From contig NW_024037056.1 of NCBI RefSeq assembly GCF_015706575.1, positions 17,225,405-17,289,404 of the forward strand: DNA of 64,000 nt, in the 5' to 3' direction. The stretch is from Patiria miniata. Taxonomy: Eukaryota; Echinodermata; Asteroidea; Valvatida; Asterinidae. How positions within the stretch are numbered: position 1 is the first letter of the stretch; every line of letters starts with the position of its first letter. The position numbers and the translations under genes are program-made. A model generated the notes under the pieces. The model saw only the letters and a program-made list of their open reading frames with translations, was not told the origin of the DNA and ran no database searches. Shown one piece after another: positions 32,851-45,900 of this stretch.

Positions 32851-34203
32851 TACTAGCATTTACTTGACTTGACTGGCATTTACTTGACTAATAACATGCT
32901 TGAGGAATTTCTCGGGTCGTTGTACCAAAGCAACTTTAAGACCAAGACTAGAGAAATGCAGTGGATGGAATAGAGACAAAAGCCATGTATGATGGAATTT
33001 TTCATTTGGAGACAGTAAGGTGGAATTAGAGACAAAAACCATGTACATTTGTGTATGATGGAATTTTTCATTTGGAGACAGTAAAACTTTGAGATTGATT
33101 GTGGTATGCGCTGCAATATTAATTTAAAATCAACTATCTAACTTTTACAAGCTTGGTTGTCGAGGGTTAAGGTGTCTGCACTAGTTACATATAACCACAG
33201 GTCAGGGGTTGTATTCCCAGTGTGAGCAAGCGAATTGTTGGACAAAACTGCCTGCAAGCTCTCAGGTGTCACTTGAGTATTAAGTTGCACTTATGCTTGG
33301 CCGGTATGAAACAAGAACTGATAATGGCCTTGAGTGTCCAGGCCCTTAGCTGGTTTTAAAAGTACTCATTTCAAACCGGCCGAGCACATAGTCCCTTTTT
33401 AGTAACTTGGCTAAAAACCAAATATTAAGACAAAAACTGCTATATTTTGACCACAAACAATATTGAACTGGCATACGCACTTACCTTAAAATGCACAGGC
33501 CACAGGGTACAAAATATAACTGGTTTTGTTCGGATAAAAGAGGAAAGGGTTTGTACGCCCACATTTTCTATAATGTCATATTTTATTGAGTCTGAGATGC
33601 ACCTTGTTTCTTCTGATTAGGCCTCCATTAAGCAACTCCAGATGCTGACGCATAATAATTGTATTCATAAGAACGGCCTTGGCTGTAAAGAGTTAAATTT
33701 ATGCATTTTAGCTGAATCATGTGTACTGCTTAAATTATATCATGTCCTCAAAATGAGGTTTGTAGAGTTTATTTTTTTATGCATGGGGAATGGGGAAGGG
33801 TACCTTAAGAACCACAGGGATACCTAAAAGTGGTGCTCCAATCATACTGAAAAAAAAAATTAAAAGTGAGAATTCCCCCAAGCTGAAAAAAAAATAATGA
33901 TGCGCCATACTTTAAATTATTCGTTACTGTATTTTAAAGTATTCACTACTCTCGAAATGGGCAGCGCCTTGCATATAATCAAATAAACAACATTGATCTT
34001 TTAATAAAATATAAAAAGTGTTTTCCAAGTTTTGCCGTATTCAAAGCTTTGAGTGTTTACCTTATTATACCTATTCCTTACTGTTGGGCAATTCTGTAAA
34101 ATCCAAAGTGCGCCCAGCTCCGACCACATGATGTACATGTACAGGTCGTTAAGGCGTTGTAAATGTACCTTAGTTTGGTCTGTAATTGTTTTCTACTCAT
34201 TAG

Positions 34204-34530
34204 GCCAAATAAAAAACAAACATGTTAAGCGTCCCCGCCCGCTTCCTTTTTGGAGGCCTCCTCCTTTTTTTCCTTCTTTTGTTTTAACCGAAAAAATCAT
34301 AAATTTAAAACAGTGACATCATTTTTGGCCTCTTTGTCTGTTGCATCTAGCCCATATAAAGCTGGTATGTCATTTCCTGAGTCCAATGGCGGCCATTTAA
34401 AAAACAAAAACTGTCCGCCATCTTGAAAAATAGCCCGGTCGGGTGGCCAATTTGGAGGTGAAAAAAAAGGGCCTCCCGCTTCCTTTTCTTCAAAAAGGCA
34501 GGACGCTAAACATGTTTTTTTTTTATTGTC
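34204..34530. mobile_element. Inverted-repeat MITE, Harbinger-like
   Basis: The left end (GGCCAAATAAAAAACAAACA then TGTTAAGCGTCC) and right end (GGACGCTAAACATG then a T run) are inverted copies, with inner GGAGGCC / GGCCTCC-like blocks. The left flank is TTA. The right terminus has decayed. Confidence 0.6.
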
Positions 34531-35712
34531 ACATATTATTGATGTATCACATTCACTTTTCCAACGGCAGCTAATTGCAATGTCTTGAAGTTGGACTTCA
34601 GAACACAAAGTAATGATAAATTTGCACTGCGTGTGTACATCATGTACATGTAGTGCAGGTTATATCATGTGGATGTGTACAGCTAAAGTGCATGCTTTAC
34701 ATGAAGCTGCCACAATGAACTGTAACTCTTCTTCCTCACCATGGAAAATCAACCCAAACCTTTTGTCTAAATCTGTGATTTTTAAAAATTTCCCCTAGAG
34801 CTCGACACTAGATACTTGTAAGACAGTAGAAAGAAACTATGCAATTTAATTTGTTATTTTTTTGTTTTACTTAGATCACACTTTAAAAAAAAAAAAAATT
34901 ACATATTTTTTTACCACATTGATATAATTACCCCCTTATTTGTTTAGTGCCTGAACAACTTTAAATTGTAACCTGTTGTACATGTACATGGAACAGGGTG
35001 ATATTTATTTATTTAATAGGATTAATACATTTCGCAATGAATTTTGAATTGTTTCAATTTTAAAAACTATTTCCACAGGAATGTTGCTCTTTACTGTAGG
35101 TGTAAAATATAGGTGTGTTTATAACTATGCTCCTGAAAGCTAATGTGATATCATTATGTATTATATGAAGTACATTGTACAGCACGTTTGTTTATGGTGT
35201 AAATCAAGGATTTTCTATTGTTCATCATCATTGATCTTTTGTTTATACTAAAATTTTTTGCAACAGCTCTCATTGGTTTGTACACGTTTCCTAATCGAGG
35301 TCGTCCTCGATTTGACTCCTGTCCTCGATTACTTGATGGTTATTCACGTGTGGGTCCTGGCTTTAAACCATAAACAAACACACGTACATGTCCCCATCTT
35401 ACATGGACTTGGAAATAGTATTGAATCATGTCAAAAGATGAATAAACATGTACATGTACATGAAAATGTGTCCTATATGTTTTGAATGGATTGTGCATTT
35501 ATAAAAGTCACCTGTGTTAGTTCAGTCGGTGTGTCTTTGTATACTCAACAAATGCGAATCTCTTGTACAGTTTAAATTAAATGTGGCCAAAAATGTACTT
35601 CTTTCCATACAATAAAGCAATTCCTTTGGAGGTAAAAGGAGCCTTTCTTTGTTTGAGAAAACAATTCACACTTTTGACTGATTTTACCACCAATTTTTGT
35701 TGACATTTCATT

Positions 35713-38700
35713 TTAAAGTCCATCCGTCCACAAATTGCACTGGAATGTGTTCTAGGGTCCCTTACGCGTCTTTCCTGCAAGTTTGAAGCAATTTCATTTT
35801 TTGGCCTAAATTGAAAAAAAAATGCAAGGGGTTAGCCTTACTTTTTTGATGAAATTCTTTCAAAACTTGACTTTTTTAAAAACAATGCAGAAATTCCTTT
35901 GAAAAGTCCATCCGTCCACAAATTGCACTGGAATGTGTTCTAGGGTCTCTTAGGCATCTTTCCTGCAAGTTTGAAGCAATTTCATTTTTTGGTCAAAATT
36001 TAAAAAAATGCAAGGGGTTAGCCTTACATTTTTGATGAAATTCGGTCAAAAATTGACTTTTTTCAAAACAATGCAGAAATTCCTTTGAAAAGTCCATCCG
36101 TCCACAAATTGCACTGGAATGTGTTCTAGGGTCTCTTAGGCATCTTTCCTGCAAGTTTGAAGCAATTTCATTTTTTGGTCAAAATTGAAAAAAATGCAAG
36201 GGGTTAGCCTTACATTTTTGATGAAATTCGGTCAAAAATTGACTTTTTTCAAAACAATGCAGAAATTCCTTTGTAAAGTCCATCCGTCCAAATATTGCAC
36301 TGGAATGTGTTCTAGGGTCTCTTAGGCATCTTTCCTGCAAGTTTGAAGCAATTTCATTTTTTGGTCAAAATTGAAAAAAATGCAAGGGGTTAGCCTTACT
36401 TTTTTGATGAAATTTGGTCAAAAACTGAATTTTCTCCAAACAATGCAGAAATTCCTTTGAAAAGTCCATCCGTTCACAAATCACATTGGAATGTGTTCTA
36501 CGGTCCCTTTGGCATCTTTCCTGCAAGTTTGAAGCAATTTTCTTTTTTGGCCGAAATTGAAAAAAGAAAAAAAATGCAAGGGGTTAGCCTTACTTTTTTG
36601 ATGAAATTCGGTCAAAAATTGAATTTTTTTCAAAACAATACAGAAATTCCTTTTAAAAAGTCCATCCGTCCACAAATTGCACTGGAATGTGTTCTAGGGT
36701 CTCTTATGCATCTTTCCTGCAAGTTTGAAGCAATTTCATTTTTGGTCAAAATTGAAAAAAATGCAAGGGGTTAGCCTTACTTTTTTGATGAAATTCGGTC
36801 AAAAATTTACTTTTCTCCAAACAATGCAGAAATTCCTTTAAAAAGTCCAACCGTCCACAAATTGCATTGGAATGAATTCTAGGATCTCCTAGGCATCTTT
36901 CCTGCAAGTTTGAAGCAATTTCATTTTTTGGCCAAAATTGAAAAAAATGCAAGGGGTTAGCCTTACTTTTTTGATGAAATTCGGTCAAAAATTGACTTTT
37001 TTCAAACCAATTCAGAAATTGCTTTGAAAAGTCCATCCGTCCACAAATTGCATTGGAATGTGTTTGAGGGTGCCTTAGGCGTCTTTCCTGCAAGTTTGAA
37101 GCAATTTCATTTTTTGGCCAAAATTGAAAAAAAATGCAAGGGGTTAGCCTTACTTTTTTGATGAAATTCTTTCAAAAATTGACTTTTGTCAAAACAATGC
37201 AGAAATTCCTTTGTAAAGTCCATCCGTCCACAAATTGCATTGGAATGTGTTTGAGGGTGCCTTAGGCGTCTTTCCTGCAAGTTTGAAGCAATTTCATTTT
37301 TTGGCCGAAATTGAAAAAAAAATGCAAGGGGTTAGCCTTACTTTTTTGATGAAATTTGGTCAAAAACTGAATTTTCTCCAAACAATGCAGAAATTCCTTT
37401 GAAAAGTCCATCCGTTCACAAATCACATTGGAATGTGTTCTACGGTCCCTTTGGCATCTTTCCTGCAAGTTTGAAGCAATTTTCTTTTTTGGCCGAAATT
37501 GAAAAAAGAAAAAAAATGCAAGGGGTTAGCCTTACTTTTTGATGAAATTCGGTCAAAAATTGAATTTTTTTCAAAACAATGCAGAAATTCCTTTAAAAAA
37601 GTCCATCCGTCCACAAATTGCACTGGAATGTGTTCTAGGGTCCCTTACGCATCTTTCCTGCAAGTTTGAAGCAATTTCATTTTTTGGTCAAAATTGAAAA
37701 AAATGCAAGGGGTTAGCCTTACTTTTTTGATGAAATTCGGTCAAAAATTGATTTTTTTCAAAACAATGCAGAAATTCCTTTAAAAAAGTCCATCCGTCCA
37801 CAAATTGCACTGGAATGTGTTCTAGGGTCTCTTAGGCATCTTTCCTGCAAGTTTGAAGCAATTTCATTTTTTGGTCAAAATTGAAAAAAATGCAAGGGGT
37901 TAGCCTTACTTTTTTGATGAAATTCGGTCAAAAATTGACTTTTTTCAAAAAAATGCAGAAATTCCTTTGAAAAGTCCATCCGTCCACAAATTGCACTGGA
38001 ATGTGTTCTAGGGTCTCTTAGGCATCTTTCCTGCAAGTTTGAAGCAATTTCATTTTTTGGTCAAAATTGAAAAAAATGCAAGGGGTTAGCCTTACATTTT
38101 TGATGAAATTCGGTCAAAAATGACTTTTTTCAAAACAATGCAGAAATTCCTTTGTAAAGTCCATCCGTCCAAATATTGCACTGGAATGTGTTCTAGGGTC
38201 TCTTAGGCATCTTTCCTGCAAGTTTGAAGCAATTTCATTTTTTGGTCAAAATTGAAAAAAATGCAAGGGGTTAGCCTTACTTTTTTGATGAAATTTGGTC
38301 AAAAACTGAATTTTCTCCAAACAATGCAGAAATTCCTTTGAAAAGTCCATCCGTTCACAAATCACATTGGAATGTGTTCTACGGTCCCTTTGGCATCTTT
38401 CCTGCAAGTTTGAAGCAATTTTCTTTTTTGGCCGAAATTGAAAAAAGAAAAAAAATGCAAGGGGTTAGCCTTACTTTTTTGATGAAATTCGGTCAAAAAT
38501 TGAATTTTTTTCAAAACAATGCAGAAATTCCTTTAAAAAAGTCCATCCGTCCACAAATTGCACTGGAATGTGTTCTAGGGTCCCTTACGCATCTTTCCTG
38601 CAAGTTTGAAGCAATTTCATTTTTTGGTCAAAATTGAAAAAAATGCAAGGGGTTAGCCTTACTTTTTTGATGAAATTCGGTCAAAAATTGACTTTTTTCA

Positions 38701-41320
38701 AAACAATGCAGAAATTCCTTTGAAAAGTCCAACCGTCCACAAATTGCATTGGAATGAATTCTAGGATCTCCTAGGCATCTTTCCTGCAAGTTTGAAGCAA
38801 TTTCATTTTTTGGTCAAAATTGAAAAAAATGCAAGGGGTTAGCCTTACATTTTTGATGAAATTCGGTCAAAAATTGACTTTTTTCAAAACAATGCAGAAA
38901 TTCCTTTGAAAAGTCCATCCGTCCACAAATTGCACTGGAATGTGTTCTAGGGTCTCTTAGGCATCTTTCCTGCAAGTTTGAAGCAATTTCATTTTTTGGT
39001 CAAAATTGAAAAAAATGCAAGGGGTTAGCCTTACATTTTTGATGAAATTCGGTCAAAAATTGACTTTTTTCAAAACAATGCAGAAATTCCTTTGTAAAGT
39101 CCATCCGTCCAAATATTGCACTGGAATGTGTTCTAGGGTCTCTTAGGCATCTTTCCTGCAAGTTTGAAGCAATTTCATTTTTTGGTCAAAATTGAAAAAA
39201 ATGCAAGGGGTTAGCCTTACTTTTTTGATGAAATTTGGTCAAAAACTGAATTTTCTCCAAACAATGCAGAAATTCCTTTGAAAAGTCCATCCGTTCACAA
39301 ATCACATTGGAATGTGTTCTACGGTCCCTTTGGCATCTTTCCTGCAAGTTTGAAGCAATTTTCTTTTTTGGCCGAAATTGAAAAAAGAAAAAAAAATGCA
39401 AGGGGTTAGCCTTACTTTTTTGATGAAATTCGGTCAAAAATTGAATTTTTTTCAAAACAATGCAGAAATTCCTTTAAAAAAGTCCATCCGTCCACAAATT
39501 GCACTGGAATGTGTTCTAGGGTCCCTTAGGCGTCTTTCCTGCAAGTTTGAAGCAATTTCATTTTTTGGCCAAAATTGAAAAAAAATGCAAGGGGTTAGCC
39601 TTACTTTTTTGATGAAATTCTTTCAAAAATTGACTTTTGTCAAAACAATGCAGAAATTCCTTTGTAAAGTCCATCCGTCCACAAATTGCATTGGAATGTG
39701 TTTGAGGGTGCCTTAGGCGTCTTTCCTGCAAGTTTGAAGCAATTTCATTTTTTGGCCAAAATTGAAAAAAAAATGCAAGGGGTTAGCCTTACTTTTTTGA
39801 TGAAATTCGGTCAAAAATTGACTTTTTTCAAAACAATTCAGAAATTCCTTTGTAAAAGTCCATCCGTCCACAAATTGCACTGGAATGTGTTCTAGGGTCT
39901 CCTAGGCATCTTTCCTGCAAGTTTGAAGCAATTTCATTTTTTGGCCAAAATTGAAAAAAATGCAAGGGGTTAGCCTTACTTTTTTGATGAAATTTGGTCA
40001 AAAATTGAATTTTCTCCAAACAATGCAGAAATTCCTTGGAAAAGTCCATCCGTCCACAAATTGCATTGGAATGTGTTCTAGGGTTCCTTAGGCGTCTTTC
40101 CTGCAAGTTTGAAGCAATTTCATTTTTTGGCCAAAATTGAAAAAAATGCAAGGGGTTAGCCTTACTTTTTTGATGAAATTCGGTCAAAAATTGACTTTTT
40201 TCAAAACAATGCAGAAATTCCTTTGAAAAGTCCAACCGTCCACAAATTGCATTGGAATGAATTCTAGGATCTCCTAGGCATCTTTCCTGCAAGTTTGAAG
40301 CAATTTCATTTTTTGGCCAAAATTGAAAAAAATGCAAGGGGTTAGCCTTACTTTTTTGATGAAATTCGGTCAAAAATTGACTTTTTTCAAAACAATGCAG
40401 AAATTCCTTTGAAAAGTCCATCCGTCCACAAATCGCATTGGAATGTGTTCTAGGGTCCCTTAGGCGTCTTTCCTGCAAGTTTGAAGCAATTTCATTTTTT
40501 GGCCAAAATTGAAAAAAATGCAAGGGTTAGCCTTACTTTTTTGATGAAATTCTTTCAAAAATTGACTTTTCTCCAAACAATGCAGAAATTCCTTTGAAAA
40601 GTCCAACCGTCCACAAATCGCATTGGAGTGTGTTCTAGGGTCCCTTAGGCGTCTTTCCTGCAAGTTTGAAGCAATTTCATTTTTTGGCCAAAATTGAAAA
40701 AAATGCAAGGGGTAAGCCTTACTTTTTTGACGAAATTTGGTCAAAAATTGACTTTTTTCAAAACAATGCAGAAATTCCTTTGAAAAGTCCATCCGTCCAC
40801 AAATTGCATTGGAATGTGTTCTAGGGTTCCTTAGGCGTCTTTCCTGCAAGTTTGAAGCAATTTCATTTTTTGGCCAAAATTGAAAAAAATGCAAGGGGTT
40901 AGCCTTACTTTTTTGATGAAATTCGGTCAAAAATTGACTTTTTTCAAAACAATGCAGAAATTCCTTTGAAAAGTCCAACCGTCCACAAATTGCATTGGAA
41001 TGAATTCTAGGATCTCCTAGGCATCTTTCCTGCAAGTTTGAAGCAATTTCATTTTTTGGCCAAAATTGAAAAAAATGCAAGGGGTTAGCCTTACTTTTTT
41101 GATGAAATTCGGTCAAAAATTGACTTTTTTCAAAACAATGCAGAAATTCGTTTGAAAAGTCGAACCGTCCACAAATTTAATTGGAATGTGTTCTAAGGTC
41201 CCTTAGGCATCTTTCTTGCAAGTTTGAAGCAATTTCATTTTTTGGCCAAAATTGAAAAAAAAATGCAAGGGGTTTACTTTACATTTTTAATTAAATTTGG
41301 CCAAAAATGCACAAATTACT
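35713..41320. repeat. Satellite array, ~187-bp units with ~940-bp higher-order period
   Basis: About 30 head-to-tail units. Each contains AAGTCCATCCGTCCACAAAT, TGCACTGGAATGTGTTCTAG, CATCTTTCCTGCAAGTTTGA, AGCAATTTCATTTTTTGG, ATGCAAGGGGTTAGCCTTAC and TCAAAACAATGCAGAAATTC. A variant unit (CCGTTCACAAATCACATTGG, then TCTACGGTCCCTTTGGCATC, with an extra GAAAAAAGA) recurs at 36471, 37413, 38352 and 39292, 939-942 bp apart, so five-unit blocks have been copied. Many units are 186 bp (62 codons), which keeps long minus-strand frames open at 39.83-41.12 kb; I do not regard these as genes. Confidence 0.95.
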
Positions 41321-42990
41321 TTGTTGGTATGAGAAGCATAGATGTCTGCCCGACCACTCTACGTTTGTGTCTCAACAACACGAACCTCTAGTTTTCATTT
41401 AATTCTATCACAATATTTTTCACAAACTATTATGCAGTTTTAGCAGTTAAACAAAATAGGTAGGTAGACTTTAATATTGGATATTCAGACTTTAAAATAC
41501 TGAGACAAAACACCTTTTATTTCCTACTCAACTACCAGTTTAGTTAGAAATGTACAACTACCAATGACCTCTTGAAGTTTTTTTAAATTTAAGTCAGAAC
41601 AAGACGTTAATACACTAGTTCATATGAGCATCTGTGCTATTTCTTTTGAAGTGGCACTTTTCCACTTTAGTTTGTCAAGTTGTTTTTTATTAATTATCAT
41701 CAAACTTGATATTGAGATATAGATACATGATTCGGTTGGCAAAAGAAATTGTGCAATACTTTCATAAACATGTTTTGCTGTCTGCTTATATGTAAAATGT
41801 CTGCGCACAAAAAACCAACAAAAAAACAAACAAATGTTACCACCTCTAGCAACAAGACGTTTTAATATCATAAACTGACAGAAAAACAAGGACGATCACA
41901 GATTTGTGTCAGGAAGTTTGAGAATAATTTCATCACATCAAAATTTTACAATCCTGGCTCCCTGCTTAACACTGCTTTTTGTGTGACTATGGGTCGGTTA
42001 CCAGTAATGTGACCAACCTCAATAGTCTGGTCCCGGTTAGTTGACTGGACTTGTCAATCATCTTTGTACTAGCATGCACTATGACTAAAGCCGTGTTTGC
42101 TATGGGCTGTTTTGGCAAAACTAACGGAGGCTGTTGTCAACTTAGACTGTCGTCAACTCACCAAATTAACCAATCAGACAGCAGGGAAGATAACTTCACA
42201 GCACATAGCAACCAATCAAATCTCAGAGGCTGAGAAATCTTTTCATGATAACCAGTTTTCTAATTCTGTTAATTTCTACACAATGCATGAAGTTACACAG
42301 TGAAATACAAGTCGTATATAAACTTCTGAATTCATACCTACAGAAAAATCTCTTCATCCTAGCCTTTTATTAGTTTTAATCTTCGAAGTTAGAAACAGAT
42401 TATCACGTGTACATCTTTAGTTCAAGCACACCAACAATCACTGCTTCATCTCGAAATACGAGACAGGATAAGCACATTATATGTTTATATACATTTTCAG
42501 CCCCAAAAGCCTAAAATTGCATTACAAGTTGATTCATTTCCATGTTCATATTTCTTCGACAAAAACATGTTAGCCTAGAAATTTGTATTTCTCAAACCGC
42601 ACGCTTAAATGCCAAACGACTACAAACTGGCTTTCACGTTTTCTTTTCAATGTCCAAAATATTTCGGACAGTTTGTATGTTTTGAAGACATTTGTGATAC
42701 AATCAAGCTAAATGAGTCGTTTGCTGGGAATTTTCATTTGGAGGTTCAGGCCAAAATAGGGCCACTTCATCACATCACTTTATCACATTTCTTGGTGTTT
42801 CGAATACCATAATTTTTGAACTACAGCAAACGGTTTTCACAGCAGTAATGCTGGGATTGTGCTCTTTTCAAATCTGTAACAAAAATTGACCAGGGTCGAC
42901 AAACAACTCACATAGCTCGATCACATCACATTCATTCTTCTACAGATAGTTTGAGGGAGGGCTGTACAAGTTTAAGTAGTTTAATTTTGT
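41321..42990. other. Spacer between the satellite and SDHA; probable SDHA 3' UTR
   Basis: No coding exon is supported. The part next to 42991 should be the SDHA 3' UTR; a minus-strand AATAAA lies near 42.37 kb, giving a UTR of about 620 bp if used. Confidence 0.45.
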
Positions 42991-45900
42991 TTAATACGAA
43001 CGAACGGCGGGGGGAACGGTTGAGCAGTCTTCCTGGTTTAATGTCTTGTCAATCACGGGTCTGTACACCAAGTCAACCTGTGAAAAACAAAGGAAACTAG
43101 AGGTGACAACATTTTCAGGTGTTTTGATAATAATTTAGTATTTGATTATTCGAAACTGTATTTGACCGAATTTTTTAATATTCGAAACTCGCCGATCAAG
43201 GTTTACACACACCTGCTGCAACTGCACTTCTCACTGGTCAAAAAGTGCAAGCGGGAAGCTATTTGAATATCTGGTTGATGATCGAATATTCAAATACAAT
43301 AATATGGATACTGAACTCACCTTTCCTGGCAAAAAGCTATTTGAATATTCAGTTGATGAATATTCAAATACAATAATATGGATATTGACCCATCTTTCCT
43401 GGCAAAAAGCTATTCGAATATTCGGTTGATGAATATTCAAATATTATGATATGGATATTTGACACATCTTTCCTGGCAAAAAGCTATTCGAATATTCAGT
43501 TGATGAATATTCAAATATTATAATATGGATAATGACCCACCTTTCCTGGCAAAAAGCTATTCGAATATTCAGTTGATGAATATTCAAATACAATAATATG
43601 GATACTGAACCCACCTTTCCTGGCAAAAAGCTATTCGAATATTCAGTTGATGATTATTCAAATATTATAATATGGATATTGACCCACCTTTCCTGGCAAA
43701 AAGCTATTTGAATATTCAGTTGATGAATAATCAAATACAATAATATGGATATTGACCCATCTTTCCTGGCAAAAAGCTATTTGAATATTCGGTTGATGAA
43801 TATTCTTATATTATAATATGGATATTGACCCACCTTTCCTGGCAAAAAGCTATTTGAATATTCGGTTGATGAATATTCAAATACAATAATATGGATATTG
43901 ACCCATCTTTCCTGGCAAAAAGCTATTCGAATATTCGGTTGATGAATATTCAAATACAATAATATGGATATTGACCCATCTTTCCTGGCAAAAAGCTATT
44001 TGAATATTCGGTTGATGAATATTCAAATATTATAATATGGATATTGAACCCACCTTTCCGGTGTTGAGGTCCATGTCGCTCAGGGTGATGAATATTCAAA
44101 TATTATAATATGGATTTTGAACCCACCTTTCCGGTGTTGAGGTCCATGTCGCTCAGGGTGATGAATATTCAAATATTATAATATGGATATTGAACCCACC
44201 TTTCCGGTGTTGAGGTCCATGTCACTCAGGGTGATGAATATTCAAATATTACAATATGGATATTGAACCCACCTTTCCGGTGTTGAGGTCCATGTCGCTC
44301 AGGGTGATGAATATTCAAATATTATAATATGGATATTGAACCCACCTTTCCGGTGTTGATGTCCATGTCGCTCATGGTGTGCTTCCTCCAGTGCTCCTCA
44401 AAAGGCTTGGGCGTCTGACCCTCCAACGCCTTGCTGAAGTCATACTCATCAATACGGGTCTGAGAAAAAAAAAGCAGAACAAAATGTACATTTGACTGTT
44501 TCAGAGGGTGAAATCAGTAATGTAGTTGAATACAGTTCCTTGAGTACAAGAACCAGTACGAGTACTTTGCCATGAGTACGAGTACCGCTGGTGTGCAAGT
44601 CCATCGCATACCTTGAAGTCCTCCCGTGCGTGCGCTCCTCTGCTCTCCTTGCGTGCCTCTGCTGCCACCATTGTCTGAACAGAGTTCAACATCAGGTTCT
44701 GCAGTTCTAGGGCCTCCACCAGATCAGTGTTCCAGACGAGACCGCGGTCGTACACCTAGACATTTTAAACCAGATCAAAAAATAACCATCATATACTTTG
44801 AAACGGCAGACCAACAACTGCACTCCCAACGTCTTCCCCTCCCATAGCTTTTGCAGAGGCTGGTCACCAACTGCCAGAACCCCTATGGATTAATTAAACC
44901 ACATAACTGTCAAGACCTGTTGAAGGGGTTTGGATAAGGTGTCCCTGAATACTGCTACAACTTTAACTGTAATTCTATAGACCTTTTGCATAACAGCCAA
45001 TGCCCTCTTATAGAGGGCAATGTCTTTGTTTTACTAGGATATGAGTGAACCATTTGTGCCTTCATTTGTCACTGAATTAAATCAATCATTGTCAGGCACT
45101 CAGCAGTGCTTAAACCCACCATATCTGTTACTGTCAGTCAAGGCATGGTATCTTCAGTTAACAAAATTTGCCACAGCCTGTCAATTGTACCAATAATTAT
45201 GAGCCCAATTTATAAAACTCTTAAAAACTGTCACTTGATAGATTTTGACAGATAGTTTCTCCTCTCCATGCTGTCACTGAGAACTTCTATCATTCTGTAT
45301 GTGTTCAACAAATTATTGTAATGCACGTAGTCCCTTTGTGGTTTCTTGTTTGAAAATTTCTTTATTTTTAATTAGGCGTTAGCTGGCATTCTGTCATAAG
45401 CCTAACTTCCAAAATGTGATTTTGCTAATTAACTTAATATTTATAAAAGTTTTTGTTAGAAGTGAATACAATTGTTTTTCTTGAGCTGGCAAACTGGCCA
45501 TTTTCATGATAATGTACCTTCATGTCGTCCATAGTCTTGTAAGTGTCCATGATGAGATCAACACCTTCCTTCAGAGTTTCACCGGTTCGGAACACCGCAG
45601 CATTGTTCTGCATGACCTACAATAACAAAAAAAAAAATCGTACTGCTTACAAAGAAACTGTTTCAGGAAAGTTCAAAATAATAAATGTTCCATGAAACTT
45701 TCATACACTTCATTTCATTTATTTGAAAGGATAATGGCTTGTGATCAGTGCTTGTGACTCATGATCAGAGGGTCAGAAGTTGAAAGCCAGCTCCTCGCCA
45801 TCTGATGTGTCCATAGGCAAGCCACTTTACTCTTACTTACACACCGCCCACCCATCTTCGTAAAAACCGGCAATCGTGGACCCCTATTGTCCCTAATCCT

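Larger units (their letters stand above)
32352..35712. other. BAG3 3' UTR and intergenic DNA
   Basis: Holds the BAG3 3' UTR (extent unknown), the SINE at 32.58-32.85 kb, a local duplication near 32.98-33.08 kb (GATGGAATTTTTCATTTGGA twice) and the inverted repeat at 34.2 kb. No exon is supported. Confidence 0.5.

Noticed and set aside
33160..33260. Possible second SINE head
   Set aside because: The B-box-like GGTTGTATTCCC is degraded and the A box is unclear.
39828..41116. 218- and 231-codon minus-strand frames in the satellite
   Set aside because: They are explained by 186-bp units without stops; frames break in most of the array and there is no splice or promoter context.
35713..41320. CRISPR-like regular repeat
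   Set aside because: Units are contiguous ~187-bp tandem repeats without unique spacers, and the genome is eukaryotic.
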